Source: Panagrolaimus kolymaensis (taxonomy: Eukaryota > Nematoda > Chromadorea > Rhabditida > Panagrolaimidae). Taken from it: DNA of 64,000 nucleotides. Position 1 is the stretch's first letter, and every line of letters starts with the position of its first letter. Of this stretch, positions 48,093-58,039 are shown piece after piece. A program made the position numbers and the translations under genes. Location: contig JAJQJQ010000004.1 of the NCBI GenBank assembly GCA_028622995.1, positions 9,486,001 to 9,550,000 on the forward strand, given 5' to 3'. Below the pieces are notes generated by a model. It saw nothing but the letters and a program-made list of their open reading frames with translations, had not been told where the DNA came from and ran no database searches.

Positions 48093-49620
48093 TTAAATTG
48101 ATGGAGGAGGAGGTGGAAGATTTGTTGAACCACTCAAAGGTGGTAAAGGTTCATAACCATCTCCATATTTTGGAACTTCTTTACTTGGTTGAAATTGTTT
48201 CTTTTCTTGAACATTTCTAATAGCTTGATATTGACCATTTTCTTTGACAGGTGGAATTGAAGGCTTTGATGTTTTCAAATTAGTTTCATTCTTTTGAGTT
48301 GCAGATGGTGGTTTGGTTTGAAGTTGTTGTTGATGACTAGGTTCAGCTCCTCCAGCATTAGATTCTTCCATTCCATCTCCAGGTGCTTCTGATTGGTTTT
48401 GACTTTGTTGTTGTAACTAAAAAATAAGCGGATTATTTGGGGTTTTGTAAATACGAATTGACAAACCAATGGACCATTTTCATGACTAACTTCTTCGTTT
48501 ACGACAACAGGAGGCTAAAAGAAAGACAATTAGAACATTCACAATCGCTTAAAAAACTTACTTTAGTAACATCTTTGGATTTAGTATTATTGGAACCACC
48601 AGATTTTGCGATTGGAGATTTGGTCTTTTTCTTTTTCATTTGACAATAAACTATGAGGACGACCAAACCAACGATGAGGATAACAGCAAGAATACTACCA
48701 GCGATGATGTAAGCAAGATATGATTCAGTTGAATTGGCAAGTGTAGAAGATGAAAAAGGAGCATTTGAAGTTGATTCAGTTAAAGGATCATTTGATGTTG
48801 ATACAGTTCGAATAGGAATTGGTGTTAATGACGATGTTGTTGTACTTGGAGATGGTTTAGGACGAATCAAGAAGAAAATGGAAGATGGCTAAAATTTTAC
48901 AAGGATGAGTAAATTTTCTATGACAAAATGAAACTAACAAATGCGATGATGAAATCTGTTTGAAGATCTTTCCATGTGATTGAAACATTCATATAAACAG
49001 TTGATTGACCAAGAGGAAGTACAGCTTGATTGGTTTGAATGACGTTTTTGTTAACATCATCAGATGTTGCTGAGACATTTCCTTGATAATCAATGAAGAA
49101 TCTTGGTACAGTATTTGATTGTTGATTTAGCATACCAATGGGATGATTGAATGTGCTTCCTGAAATACAAGAGAATTATTGCATGCAGAATATACGAAAC
49201 GAAATTACCATTGACATTAAATTGGATATTGCCCAAAACGTTTACCCATAGAAATTCGAACTTCTTTTCTGCTTCTTTTCCAAATTGAAGAGATACTTTA
49301 TTGGGTTTAACATCGATGGCATCCAATTTGACAGCTTTCAATGTAAAGTTCAATGGAAGAGTTGAGTTCAAGAACAGAATAATTTCGATGGCTTTGTTGC
49401 TATCACCTTTTGCTAATGTCAATTCCCTGAAAAAAGAAAATGTGAAATAATCCAATAAGTTCCAAAAAAAGTTAAAGCATACCATTGATCATCATCCTTC
49501 AATTCAACAATTTTCATCAAATCAGGATCCAAAATTTCACTTGCATTCGTCGGCGAAAAGTATTCAAATCCAGGAGAAAGTGATGATGATGAATCTTGAC
49601 CAAAACAAAGCATGAAGAGA

Positions 49621-49628
49621 TTCAGGAC
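49621..49628. repeat. 8-bp target-site duplication, left
   Basis: TTCAGGAC immediately before the left terminal repeat; identical to 56578-56585. An 8-bp duplication is the hallmark of hAT-superfamily insertion. Confidence 0.9.
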
Positions 49629-49650
49629 CACACATGGGCATTGGGTACCT
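49629..49650 (+). repeat. left terminal inverted repeat
   Basis: CACACATGGGC is shared perfectly with the other end; the following GGGTACC is shared after a small internal difference. Confidence 0.85.
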
Positions 49651-49859
49651 TTGGGTACCTTTTCAGGTAGCCTATAGGCAGCAGGCAGCATGAGATTTTG
49701 GAGATAGGCAGCAAGCAAAAAGAGAAAAAAATAAAAAATAGAGGAAAAAAGGTAAAAAAAAAAAGAAAAAAGTTAGAAAAGATGGGAAAAAAGAGGGAAG
49801 AAAGAAAAGGAAAGTTAACAAGTAAAATTACCAACTATTTTTTAATTATTAATTTTTTT

Positions 49860-50112
49860 AAGGCAGCAATGGTTGCTTTCTATAAATTTTTTAAGGCATC
49901 AATGGTTGCTTTCTATGATTTTTTTTAGGCAGCAATGGTTGCTTTCTATAAATTTTTTTAAGGCATGAATGGTTGCTTTCTATAAATTTTTTTAAGGCAT
50001 GAATGGTTGCTTTCTATAAATTTTTTTAAGGCAGCAATGGTTGCTTTCTATGATTTTATTTAAGGCATCAATGGTTGCTTTCTATGATTTTATTTAAAGC
50101 ATGAATGGTTGT
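49860..50112. repeat. 33-34-bp minisatellite inside the hAT element
   Basis: Seven full units and a partial eighth start at about 49860, 49893, 49926, 49960, 49994, 50028, 50062 and 50096. Each reads AAGGCA, then GCAAT, TCAAT or TGAAT, then GGTTGCTTTCTAT and a T-rich spacer. The GGCAGCAA core also occurs in the subterminal DNA at both ends, so these may be transposase-binding sites, as subterminal repeats are in other hAT elements. Confidence 0.85.
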
Positions 50113-50195
50113 TTAATGGTGATGCAAAAATAAAAAATAAATGTTGAAAAGTTTATTTAATTGCAATATAATTTTTTTAATGAATAAAAAATTAA

Positions 50196-53100
50196 TTAAA
50201 CATTATCTTCGGGAAAAATTGGATCTTCTTCCGATATATCATCAATAAAAGCGGATAAAAGAGGCTCCTCCACATCATCAATTACTTCGCTGTCATTTTC
50301 AATTTCATCTTCATCTAAATCGATTTCTAGCATATCTTAAAATTTTGTAATTATTTCATTTTAAAAGAATATTCTATCAACCTGATTCACCAATGTTGTT
50401 GCTATTAGGAAGAGGAGCTGCAGGTAAATGTGTATTAGGATCGAGTGATGAATAAGAATCGGAAGTTCTATGACCTTCAGCAAGCCATGCAGCTGTTGCT
50501 GGAAATGGATTGAATGCCTCAGGTTCAGGCCCATTTATCATTATGCTAAACTATTTTATTAATTTACTCAAGCATTGTATAAAAACAAACTTCATAATGT
50601 CTTGAAGAGTAGTTGTGCTAAGACGACTTCGGCGTGACGATTTAGAATAAAAAAAGGAACTGAATCCCCTAAAAATTTTGTTTTTAAAAAAATATCTTTG
50701 ATAAATTTTTTTACTAACCTTTCCACCACTGAGCTTCCCATTGATGTAGCCATGATTTTTGAAATAAAAGTTTTAAACTCGCCAACCTCAACTTTACCAT
50801 GCTCATTTGCATATTTAATAGCATAAGCCCAAAATTTAGACATAGCTGATTGTTTTTGGAGTAAATAATTCTGCTCATCATGCCTTAAAACATATTTTAA
50901 AATATCAACAAATTCAGCCATAATAAGTTCATCTGCGCCTCCGAAACGGGCTACTAATGGCTTTAATTTTTGAGCATATGCTTCAAGAGTTTGAAGACCA
51001 AAGGGAAGCGCTTCTGGCTCTAATGCACCTAATTGATGCATTAAATTAGGTGATTCAGGGAATTTGTTCTTGAGATCAGAAATTAATGCAGGAATAACAT
51101 AATCACGGAAGACATTCAAGTTTAATCGATTTCTGCGCCTTTTAAAAATAACCTTTTCTTGAGGAGAAATAACTGGATAATAATGAAGCATTGGTATTGA
51201 AATTTCAAGAGTTTCATCATCTTCATTGAAAAGTTCAATACTGCAATCAACGACTTCGCCTTGTTTCCTGCATTCTGCAATTGTGAGGAAATTAGTTATT
51301 TCATGACCATAATTATTTTTTAGTTGATCGAATCTTGCAAGAGTATCTTCTAAATCAGCATGCAGCTCAGTGATACTGTAAAGGTTTTTTTGTAATTTTT
51401 CATTTAATATTTTGAGCGGTCGAAGAGTATCAAGCACAAAAAGCATATAAATATGGAAATCCAGGGTAATAATTTCATTGTAGTACCCTGCTGCAAGGGC
51501 GTTGGTGGAAATATCAAAATCACCCGAATTGATAATATGTTGTAAATGATGTAAATAAACATAATAATTCCTTTTCAAAATGGAAATAGCACTAAATTGA
51601 CTGGACACCCACCTAATTTGAATTATTGCTTTCATATGATACACTTTAGTCTTCCATGTTGTTGCGAATTGTTTCAAAGAAGAGGTCCTTTTAACAGAAT
51701 GAGCATTATAAAAAGAATAAAGCCCATTAACTGTTGATTGGAACCTATAATGTAAGGTTTTAAATGGCAAATTTCCTTTCACAACTCGCTGCAATGCCAA
51801 TTGCAGGCGGTGAGAAGCGCAGTGGACCCGGAAAATTGGCGATCGTCGACCCAATGTGACCGGTTCTTCTCGAATCCATTGCTCCAACAAAGTTCCCAAG
51901 CCAATATTAACGCCAACATTCGATGCAGCACCGTCAGATGTAAAACCAATTAAATTTTCTTTCACTTCATTTGTAATACTATCATTTCTGAAACATTCAA
52001 GCAATACTTGTTTCATTGCCTCACCAGTTTCAGAAGTTAGTTGCACAACACGATATAGGTGAATAAAAGGCGTGAGATCATATGTGAATTGTATATAAAT
52101 AAGAAGATATTGTCGGCTTTGATGATCCGACGAAGAATCAAGAATAATTGTGATAGGTGGCTTCTCGGTTTTGATAGTATTAATCAGAGAAGCGCGAAAT
52201 TGCCTAGATATTACATTTATCATTCGACCAAGACTGCGTCGATTAGCATGCTTCACATTTTTTGGTAACGCTTCAGAAAATTTTAATAATTGGATCACAT
52301 CAGGAAAAATCCTAAACGAGATATGCCGTTTCACAACGGTATAAGCGGTTCTAATAACACGCGAAGTGGCAACTTTTTCTTGACCATAATTACCTGCAAC
52401 ATTATCAAGACACTCTTTGTTCTTATTTTCATATCCCTTTTGCATATCCAAAACGACGCTTGCATGAGTTCGGAGGGTTTTCTTTCCTGGTAAATGAGGT
52501 TTTTCATGATCTCGAATTTTAGTTCTCCAGAAAGTAAGTTTATCTTGTTTTGATGTTGATGGATCATAAAATGCACCATCTTGCTTCGCGAAATCTCCAT
52601 ATTTTTCTAGTGGTATTTGTTGATTGTGAAGCCAATGCTCGCGGCAAAATCGACATGCAAAACGTGGATTTTCAGGGTCATCAGTGGGAATGAATTTAAG
52701 CCAAGCTTTTTGCATATCAGTTAATTTAAATTTGCTCTGAAAAGCTCTCTTCATTGCACTTTCATCGGCTTTTGACCACATTGAAGAATCCTCCCAAGGG
52801 TGAACAGGTTTTTCATCCAAGGCACAAGTATTGGTATTTAAACCAAAAGCTTCGAACAACGAAATTTTTAAATCTGATACCATTTTTGTTGCTGCTTCGC
52901 TAACAGCTTTATAAAAATCTTCATCTTTTGGATATTTTGGTTGAGAGGGAGTATTTTCATCAATAAATTGAACATCAGCATCAATAACGTTTGATTGACG
53001 CCTACGTTTTCTTCTAAGACGTTCTTCTTCTCGATCAAAATTTGCATTGTTGTCAACTTCAAAAGAGTTTTCGCTATTACTCTCTTCCGTATTTACAGCT

Positions 53101-54056
53101 TCATCGACATTCATTGATTCATTTTCGTTAAGAACTTCAGGTAAATTTCTATCTACTAAGACATAATTTATGGCGTCTTCGCAGTGATTTGGCTCCCCTG
53201 GTGAAATATCAGCTAATTTGAATCGGTTGAATTGAAATCCAGTAGAAAGTTCATGATGCTTTCGACAACGGCTAAGTGACTTATCTTTTTTCTTTGAATT
53301 CCACTCGAATCCAGGGCGAAGATCAAAATCATCGAATTTTGAAGAAATTTCATCGGGTAAAATTGATTTGAAAAACGCGGATTCGGAAAATTCTGATTTT
53401 TGCGAGAAGATCAACATGTCCACCGAATGCTTTTTGATAAAAGCGATTTGTCCATCATCAATGGGAATATGAGCATTTTTTTGTTGGACATGTGAATTTT
53501 CATCTCTGTATCTTATCTTTAATGCATTGAGCTGTGAATTGATTTCAGGAGATCTTCGGTCACATTTAAGTAAAATAAGAGCATTTGAATATTTGACTCC
53601 ATCATCGATTACATCATCCACTGTGCCAGATTTAGAAAAAAAGCACGAAATGGGTTTTGTTTTTGGAATAAATCCAAGCATATTGTCTTCAAAATTCATG
53701 TCGTAATCATTTTTTTTGCCTATTACAAAGTACTGGTCGTTTCGATTAGAATCGAATTTAAATTTATGGTTGCGCAAATCAGCACTAAGTATTACAGCGG
53801 GTCCATTAGTTACTTTTGAGTGTTCCGTAGCCAAGAGGATGACATAAGATCGAAGTGAAACAGTATCAGGCTTGCATGAATGACCTTTAAAAATTTGTTG
53901 AAAAAAATAACAAAAATATTGTAGCTTACCAATGATTTCAATAAACTCATTGCTTGAACCACAAACATTTTGAGTGTTAATCTCATTAATTAAAACGTTG
54001 CACGAATCGCAAAATCCAATAATAAAATAAATAAGCCATAATCCCCATACTTTCAT
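50196..54056 (-). CDS. hAT transposase fused to a secreted lamin-tail-like region
   Basis: Exons 53930-54056, 50719-53884, 50591-50668, 50382-50545 and 50196-50335 join in frame to about 1224 residues. The first ~20 residues look like a signal peptide (VWGLWLIYFIIGFCDS). Residues ~20-290 resemble a lamin-tail-type fold (LINEINTQN, NEFIEIIG, later FKLADISPGEPNHC). An acidic linker and RRKRRRQ nuclear signal follow. Near 460 is a BED-like finger (FACRFCREHW with later His). The catalytic core has IILDSSSDHQ near 620, GFTSDGAASNVG near 690, the hAT CxxH motif CASHRLQLA near 740, and QIRWVSS near 800. The C-terminus contains RSRLSTTTLQDIM and GHRTSDS, seen in the hAT-like ZNF862/KIAA1586 group as I recall it. 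No frameshift or stop was found, so it may be active. Signal peptide plus nuclear signal is contradictory and unexplained. Confidence 0.85.
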
Positions 54057-55236
54057 CCTTCTTTATTTAACTCACGCTTGCTTGCTCTTAATACTTTTTA
54101 GTAGCAAAAATTTATCGAAAATTTCAAAAAAGTTCTAAAAAAGTATATTATTATTTTTTAAACTTATGATTACTTAAAATTTGGAATCGTATCTAAAAAT
54201 AATTTTCTTTTAACTCTTTTTCAATTCAAACAAGCGCGAGGTATAAGAATAAATTAAGATCTTTGAAAAATGAATAAATTCATTTCTTTTATGATAAATT
54301 ATTTTCTCTTTTTAAAATGCATAGGCGTTCACTTTCCCTTTTTTTACGTTTATTACTTTTACATTTTTTTTGTCAAAGAATTGGGCTAGCAGAAACAAGC
54401 GTTTTTTTTTTACTTTTTTAGATCCTCTTTCTGACTAGTTTTTTACTTTCAAAAGAGAAGATTTAACCCCATTTTTTCACTCTTCTAGATTTAAAAAAAG
54501 TTTTGTCAGTTTTTCACGCATATCTTGTTTTTTAAAAAAAGCCAGCGAATTGTTTTATTTGTCATCACAATTTTTAATCATATTCCATCGCTTTTCTTAT
54601 AAATTCAATCCTTTATTAAATTTAGCTTTTTAGCAAAAAACAAAATGTATTAAAAGCTTTGACAATCTAATGAAAGCAAAAAATTATATCATAAAAAATG
54701 AACAAAATGTAAAATTAAAATAAACCTTGGATTGAAATTCTATTTTTCTTTTTTAACATAGCTTTTATTCGATGTCGGGGCAATAACGGCCGAGTGAAAT
54801 AATACAGTAAAAAAGCCGAGTCCAATAGCCGATTTTGGATTGGGTTGTTAAAGTCGTATCATGATCAATAAACTAAATTTTGCTGATTATTAAATGCAAA
54901 TTTCGTCTTGATTTAAACTTACTAATGTCCAACGATAATTTGATGCAAGATTTCCTTGAGGAAAAACACAAAGAAAAAATAAAGTCTTTGCTCTATAAAA
55001 TTACATGGTTTCACATTTCATTTTTAAAATTCATATTCTTCTTTTTGAGAATTTTTTTTTACTTTTAAATTTAAGAGTTTTGATGCTCGTGCGAGCACGC
55101 TTATTCATTTCGCTTTATATATATGAAAATTCTCTAATAATGAATCCCAGCTGGTTTAGAAAGCAAATAAGTAAAAAGTTCTTAATCAAAAAATGAAAAA
55201 TTTTAAAACGTTTTTTACTAAAACTTATAAAAATGC
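54057..55236. other. non-coding interior of the hAT element
   Basis: AT-rich DNA with no CAGTTT array and no supported exon. It may contain the promoter of the transposase gene and downstream exons of the CNNM-like gene that I could not define. A short GC-richer patch with GTCGGGGCAATAACGGCCGAG lies near 54770-54795. Confidence 0.4.
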
Positions 55237-55542
55237 TTACTTTTCAAGTTTGAATGTTGAAAGGATTTGATCGTTGCCGAAACGAGTGAAAACAACTTTC
55301 GTGCTCACATCGCACGATGAGTGCGGAGTAAACGCGATTTCTGAAATTTTGTCCAAATTCGCACCATGAATTCGTATCTTGATTTCTTTGTTTGGTGGAA
55401 TTTCATCAGCGAAAATTTTTTCACCATCCAGTTCAACCTCAACGGTTGTAATTAAAGGGAGAGCTGCACCTTCGTGATTATAACCTGGATTGTAAATACA
55501 GAAAGCGCAAGCAAACATGGAGAGAAAAATAAGTTTATTCAT
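55237..55542 (-). CDS. secreted exon resembling a CNNM N-terminal ectodomain
   Basis: The frame starts with a signal peptide (MNKLIFLSMFACAFCIY) and continues with ITTVEVELDGEKIFADEIPP and a strand pattern IKIRIHGANLDKISEIAFTP, then CDVSTKVVFTRFGNDQ. The IRIHG...IAFT...C arrangement resembles the extracellular N-terminal domain of CNNM/ACDP magnesium-transport proteins. The frame ends at a TAA that lies inside a GTAAGC donor-like site at 55235-55240, so this may be only the first exon of a longer or truncated gene. No transmembrane, DUF21 or CBS region of CNNM was found nearby. A captured 5' host exon is my preferred reading; an unrelated small secreted protein is possible. Confidence 0.5.
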   Translation of the reverse strand: MNKLIFLSMFACAFCIYNPGYNHEGAALPLITTVEVELDGEKIFADEIPPNKEIKIRIHGANLDKISEIAFTPHSSCDVSTKVVFTRFGNDQILSTFKLEK

Positions 55543-55971
55543 ATCAATTTGGAACGAAATAAATAACAGGCGGCTTCTTTTTTTGAACAAAATGGAAATG
55601 GCTGCTTTTTTCAACGTTCGATAATAAGAGTGAGAATGAAAGCTTTTTTTTAGCTCTTATCAAAAAAAATTTGATTCAAACAAACGAACGCTTAAAAAAC
55701 TCCTCTTTTTTTAAAAGCAGCAAAAGCTTTGCAAAAAATAGTTATTTGTGTAAAAAAAGAAAAATAAAACGGCTGGCAAACGACGAAAAAAAAAAGTCTA
55801 TAATGCATTAATAGCAATAAACTAAAAGTTTATTTATAGACAGATGCTTTTTTATTATTTTAAGTTTTACTTTTTGCAACTATACGATTAGAAGAAAGAA
55901 GAAAATAAAAGCAAAAGAATCAGTTTTTATTTCATGAAAATCGTAACTTTAATAATTGTTTGAAAATAAAA

Positions 55972-56396
55972 ATGTTGAAGGCTGCTGTTTTTCTTGCAAT
56001 TATTTTTAAAATTTTCGTTACTGTTGCTTCAATTCATCATTGTGGAACTGGAGGATTCACAACATTTCTTAGCCAATTAATTAGTTTTGGCTGTGATCCT
56101 GACATCAGTTAGTTTTTCCCATTTTAGTAGATAGAAAAATCTTTTATTAATACATTCCAGTAAGTAACGAATGTTGTAAGCCTCACGATGATTGCTATGA
56201 AATCGCAAATAAGAAGCCATTTGATAAATACAACGAAAGGAATGCTTGTGATGAAGTGTTCGATGAATGTATCACAAAAAAAATTTATATTGAACGACCA
56301 TTTTGCCAGTTTTGGGTGAATTTGACGCATTTACAGCCAGTTAGATTAGCGAATTGGCTCTGCTTAAAATTTAAAATTTGTCTTTATACTCCGTAA
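55972..56396 (+). CDS. secreted phospholipase A2-like protein carried by the hAT element
   Basis: Exons 55972-56107 and 56161-56396 give about 123 residues. A signal peptide (AAVFLAIIFKIFVTVAS) is followed by HHCGTGG, which fits the calcium-binding loop, and by NECCKPHDDCY, the phospholipase A2 active-site helix with its His-Asp pair. A later CDEVFDECI resembles the second core helix. Secreted phospholipases of this family cleave the sn-2 ester of phospholipids using Ca2+. Exon 2 begins exactly at a TTCCAG acceptor, and the frame is open to the stop. The gene lies on the strand opposite the transposase and ends about 180 bp inside the right terminal repeat. No disruption is visible. Confidence 0.8.
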
Positions 56397-56555
56397 AAAA
56401 TTGTATGTATTTTTAAAAATTAGATTCTTATTGAAAAAACATTAATAAATCATATTAAATTAGAAAATAGTAAAAAAAAAGAAATTTTTTTTTTCAAAAA
56501 ATCCAAAGGGGGGACCCTTTGATCATTTATAGGCAGCAAAATTTTGAAAATTGAC

Positions 56556-56577
56556 GGTACCCATACGCCCATGTGTG
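56556..56577 (-). repeat. right terminal inverted repeat
   Basis: GGTACCCATACGCCCATGTGTG, the near-complement of the left end. Confidence 0.85.
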
Positions 56578-56585
56578 TTCAGGAC
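56578..56585. repeat. 8-bp target-site duplication, right
   Basis: TTCAGGAC, identical to 49621-49628; on the minus strand it is part of the interrupted gene's signal-peptide codons. Confidence 0.9.
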
Positions 56586-56618
56586 AACCAAAAGTTGAAC
56601 GAGAATTGATTTCACCAT

Positions 56619-57088
56619 TTTCTTCTTCGTCGTCGTCGCTGCAGCAGCTGCTTTCGATTGAAACGAATTTCACAAAATGAAGAGTTTGATTGCAAAGTTG
56701 ATTGATTATATGGAAAATCAAGCATCACCGTTTTATTTAATATTTGCATAAACTTGAGTGTTGTTTGATTGGGAAAAAATAAATATGCAAAATTCTGGGT
56801 TTTGGAGCTTTGAAAAAAATGTTTAAAGTTGCAAAAGTGTTTGGCTTCAAAGCTTTATGAAAAAAGCAAGCCTAAAAAAAGAAGTGCTTTCCCGTTAAGA
56901 CTAGGACTACGGTCAATAACTTTCAAATCACGTTTGCACGAAAAAACCCTCCATTTTTTCCAACGATTTTTATCTCCACAAGTTTAATGGTAACTGTAAA
57001 ATCTTTTTCCAACGCTTTTGAAACATGATTAATGAACACAAATTTATTAGTCTATTACATCAAGCTTATTTACATACATACATACACT
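56619..57088. other. promoter region of the split gene and 3' flank of the SH2 gene
   Basis: AT-rich, no repeat or further exon. GTATATT-like and TACATA microsatellite sequence is found near 57070. Confidence 0.45.
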
Positions 57089-58039
57089 TTAAAAGATAGC
57101 ACAAAAATACAAAAAGATTATGATGGAACATACGACGACAATTTTACCAATATTATCAATAACATATGGAGGAGCATCTTCACCTAAAATTGCATATGAA
57201 ATTGATCGAGTTGCTTCAAGAAATCCATCCATAGGAGATTTGCCTTTCATCATCATTCTTTGTTTCATTTTGAGATTTTTCGAAACAGCTGTAGATTGTT
57301 GAGTTGAAGCCATGGAAGTTGGAGTTGTTGGAAGAGGACTAAACTTTTTCGATAACATTGGAGTCTTTATAATTACACCAGAGAATTCAGTTACAGGCTT
57401 TTTTGTATGTAAATAATATCGAACAAGTGAAGCAATGGAACCAAATTGAAATGATTCAATCCAAAAAAGTGAATTAAGTTCTTTGATGAGAAAATGATAA
57501 TGTCTTTCATGCCATTTAACAGAGAGTACAGGTTTATATGAGAGATCATCCATAGATTTACCAAGACGAATAAGAAAATCTCCATCATTTTTGAGAATTT
57601 TACTTGCTTTAAAGCGATCCATTTTTCCATGAAACCTAAAAATTATATTAAGGTGAAGTAAAAGAACACACAAAAAGCTTTCATGAATCATGAAACATAA
57701 ATAAAAAGTTTTTACTCACCATGCTTTAAGTTCTTCAAGAGCTTTAACAACAGCAGGATTGATTGATTTCTTACTATTAGTTGAAAGTATTTCACCTGAT
57801 AAAGTATTATTATTACTTAAAAAAGTATTATTTGTAAGTTGTTGTTGTTGACCATTTTGAATTCCATTAGCTTCAGCAGCAGCAGCAGCCCCAAACATTT
57901 CATCAACAGGATTTTGTTTTTTTGATGAACCGATTTCTTGTTGTTGATCTTGTTGTTGGTGTTTTTGAGAAGGTTGTTGTTGTCGAGTTGATGATGATCG
58001 AGCTCCTTGTGATGATGGTGATTGTAATTTATGTTGCAT
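57089..58039 (-). CDS. SH2-domain protein with C-terminal membrane anchor
   Basis: Exons 57720-58039 and 57089-57635 give about 288 residues. The first ~100 are Gln/Ser/Asn-rich low complexity with a poly-Ala patch. The SH2 domain starts AWFHGKMDRFKASKIL and has GDFLIRLGKS, whose Arg (FLIR) should bind phosphotyrosine, then SVKWHERHYHFLI and SIASLVRYYLHTKKPV. A Ser/Thr/Lys-rich linker follows. The last ~20 residues are strongly hydrophobic (IVVVCSIIIFLYFCAIF) and end the protein, so it should be tail-anchored with the SH2 domain in the cytosol. I know no named family with this layout. The N-terminal Met is the first in the open exon; a further 5' exon cannot be excluded. Confidence 0.8.

Larger units (their letters stand above)
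49629..56577 (-). mobile_element. 6.95-kb hAT-type transposon with extra secreted-protein genes
   Basis: The ends are imperfect inverted repeats of about 22 bp (left CACACATGGGC then ATTGGGTACC; right, read inward, CACACATGGGC then GTATGGGTACC). They are flanked by the perfect 8-bp duplication TTCAGGAC. Both subterminal regions share TATAGGCAGCA in direct orientation. Inside lie a minisatellite (49860-50110), a spliced transposase gene, a secreted CNNM-like exon and a secreted phospholipase A2-like gene. The gene at the insertion site is cut within its signal-peptide codons. The element is unusually large for hAT, and the extra genes are unrelated to known transposition functions. Confidence 0.88.
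48093..56618 (-). pseudogene. type I membrane protein gene split by a hAT-type insertion
   Basis: The start exon piece 56578-56618 encodes the first half of a signal peptide (MVKSILVQLLVVL). The rest of that exon resumes at 49483-49620 with the second half (LFMLCFGQ) and the mature N-terminus. Other exons are 49209-49426, 48939-49159, 48562-48888, 48467-48514 and 48093-48416. If the 6.95-kb element and one 8-bp target copy are ignored, exon lengths sum to a multiple of three (about 438 residues). The ectodomain has N-glycosylation-type sites and beta-rich wording. A Ser/Thr-rich stalk, one helix (YLAYIIAGSILAVILIVGLV), a KKKKTKS stop-transfer signal and a Gln/Pro-rich cytosolic tail ending in poly-Pro follow. 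No family recognised. In this haplotype the normal signal peptide cannot be made by simple splicing. Confidence 0.85.

Noticed and set aside
49860..50112. Minisatellite as coding repeat
   Set aside because: Unit length varies between 33 and 34 bp and every frame is broken by stops.
51856..53062. Plus-strand and secondary minus-strand ORFs over the transposase
   Set aside because: They are shadows of the long transposase frame with no independent coding features.
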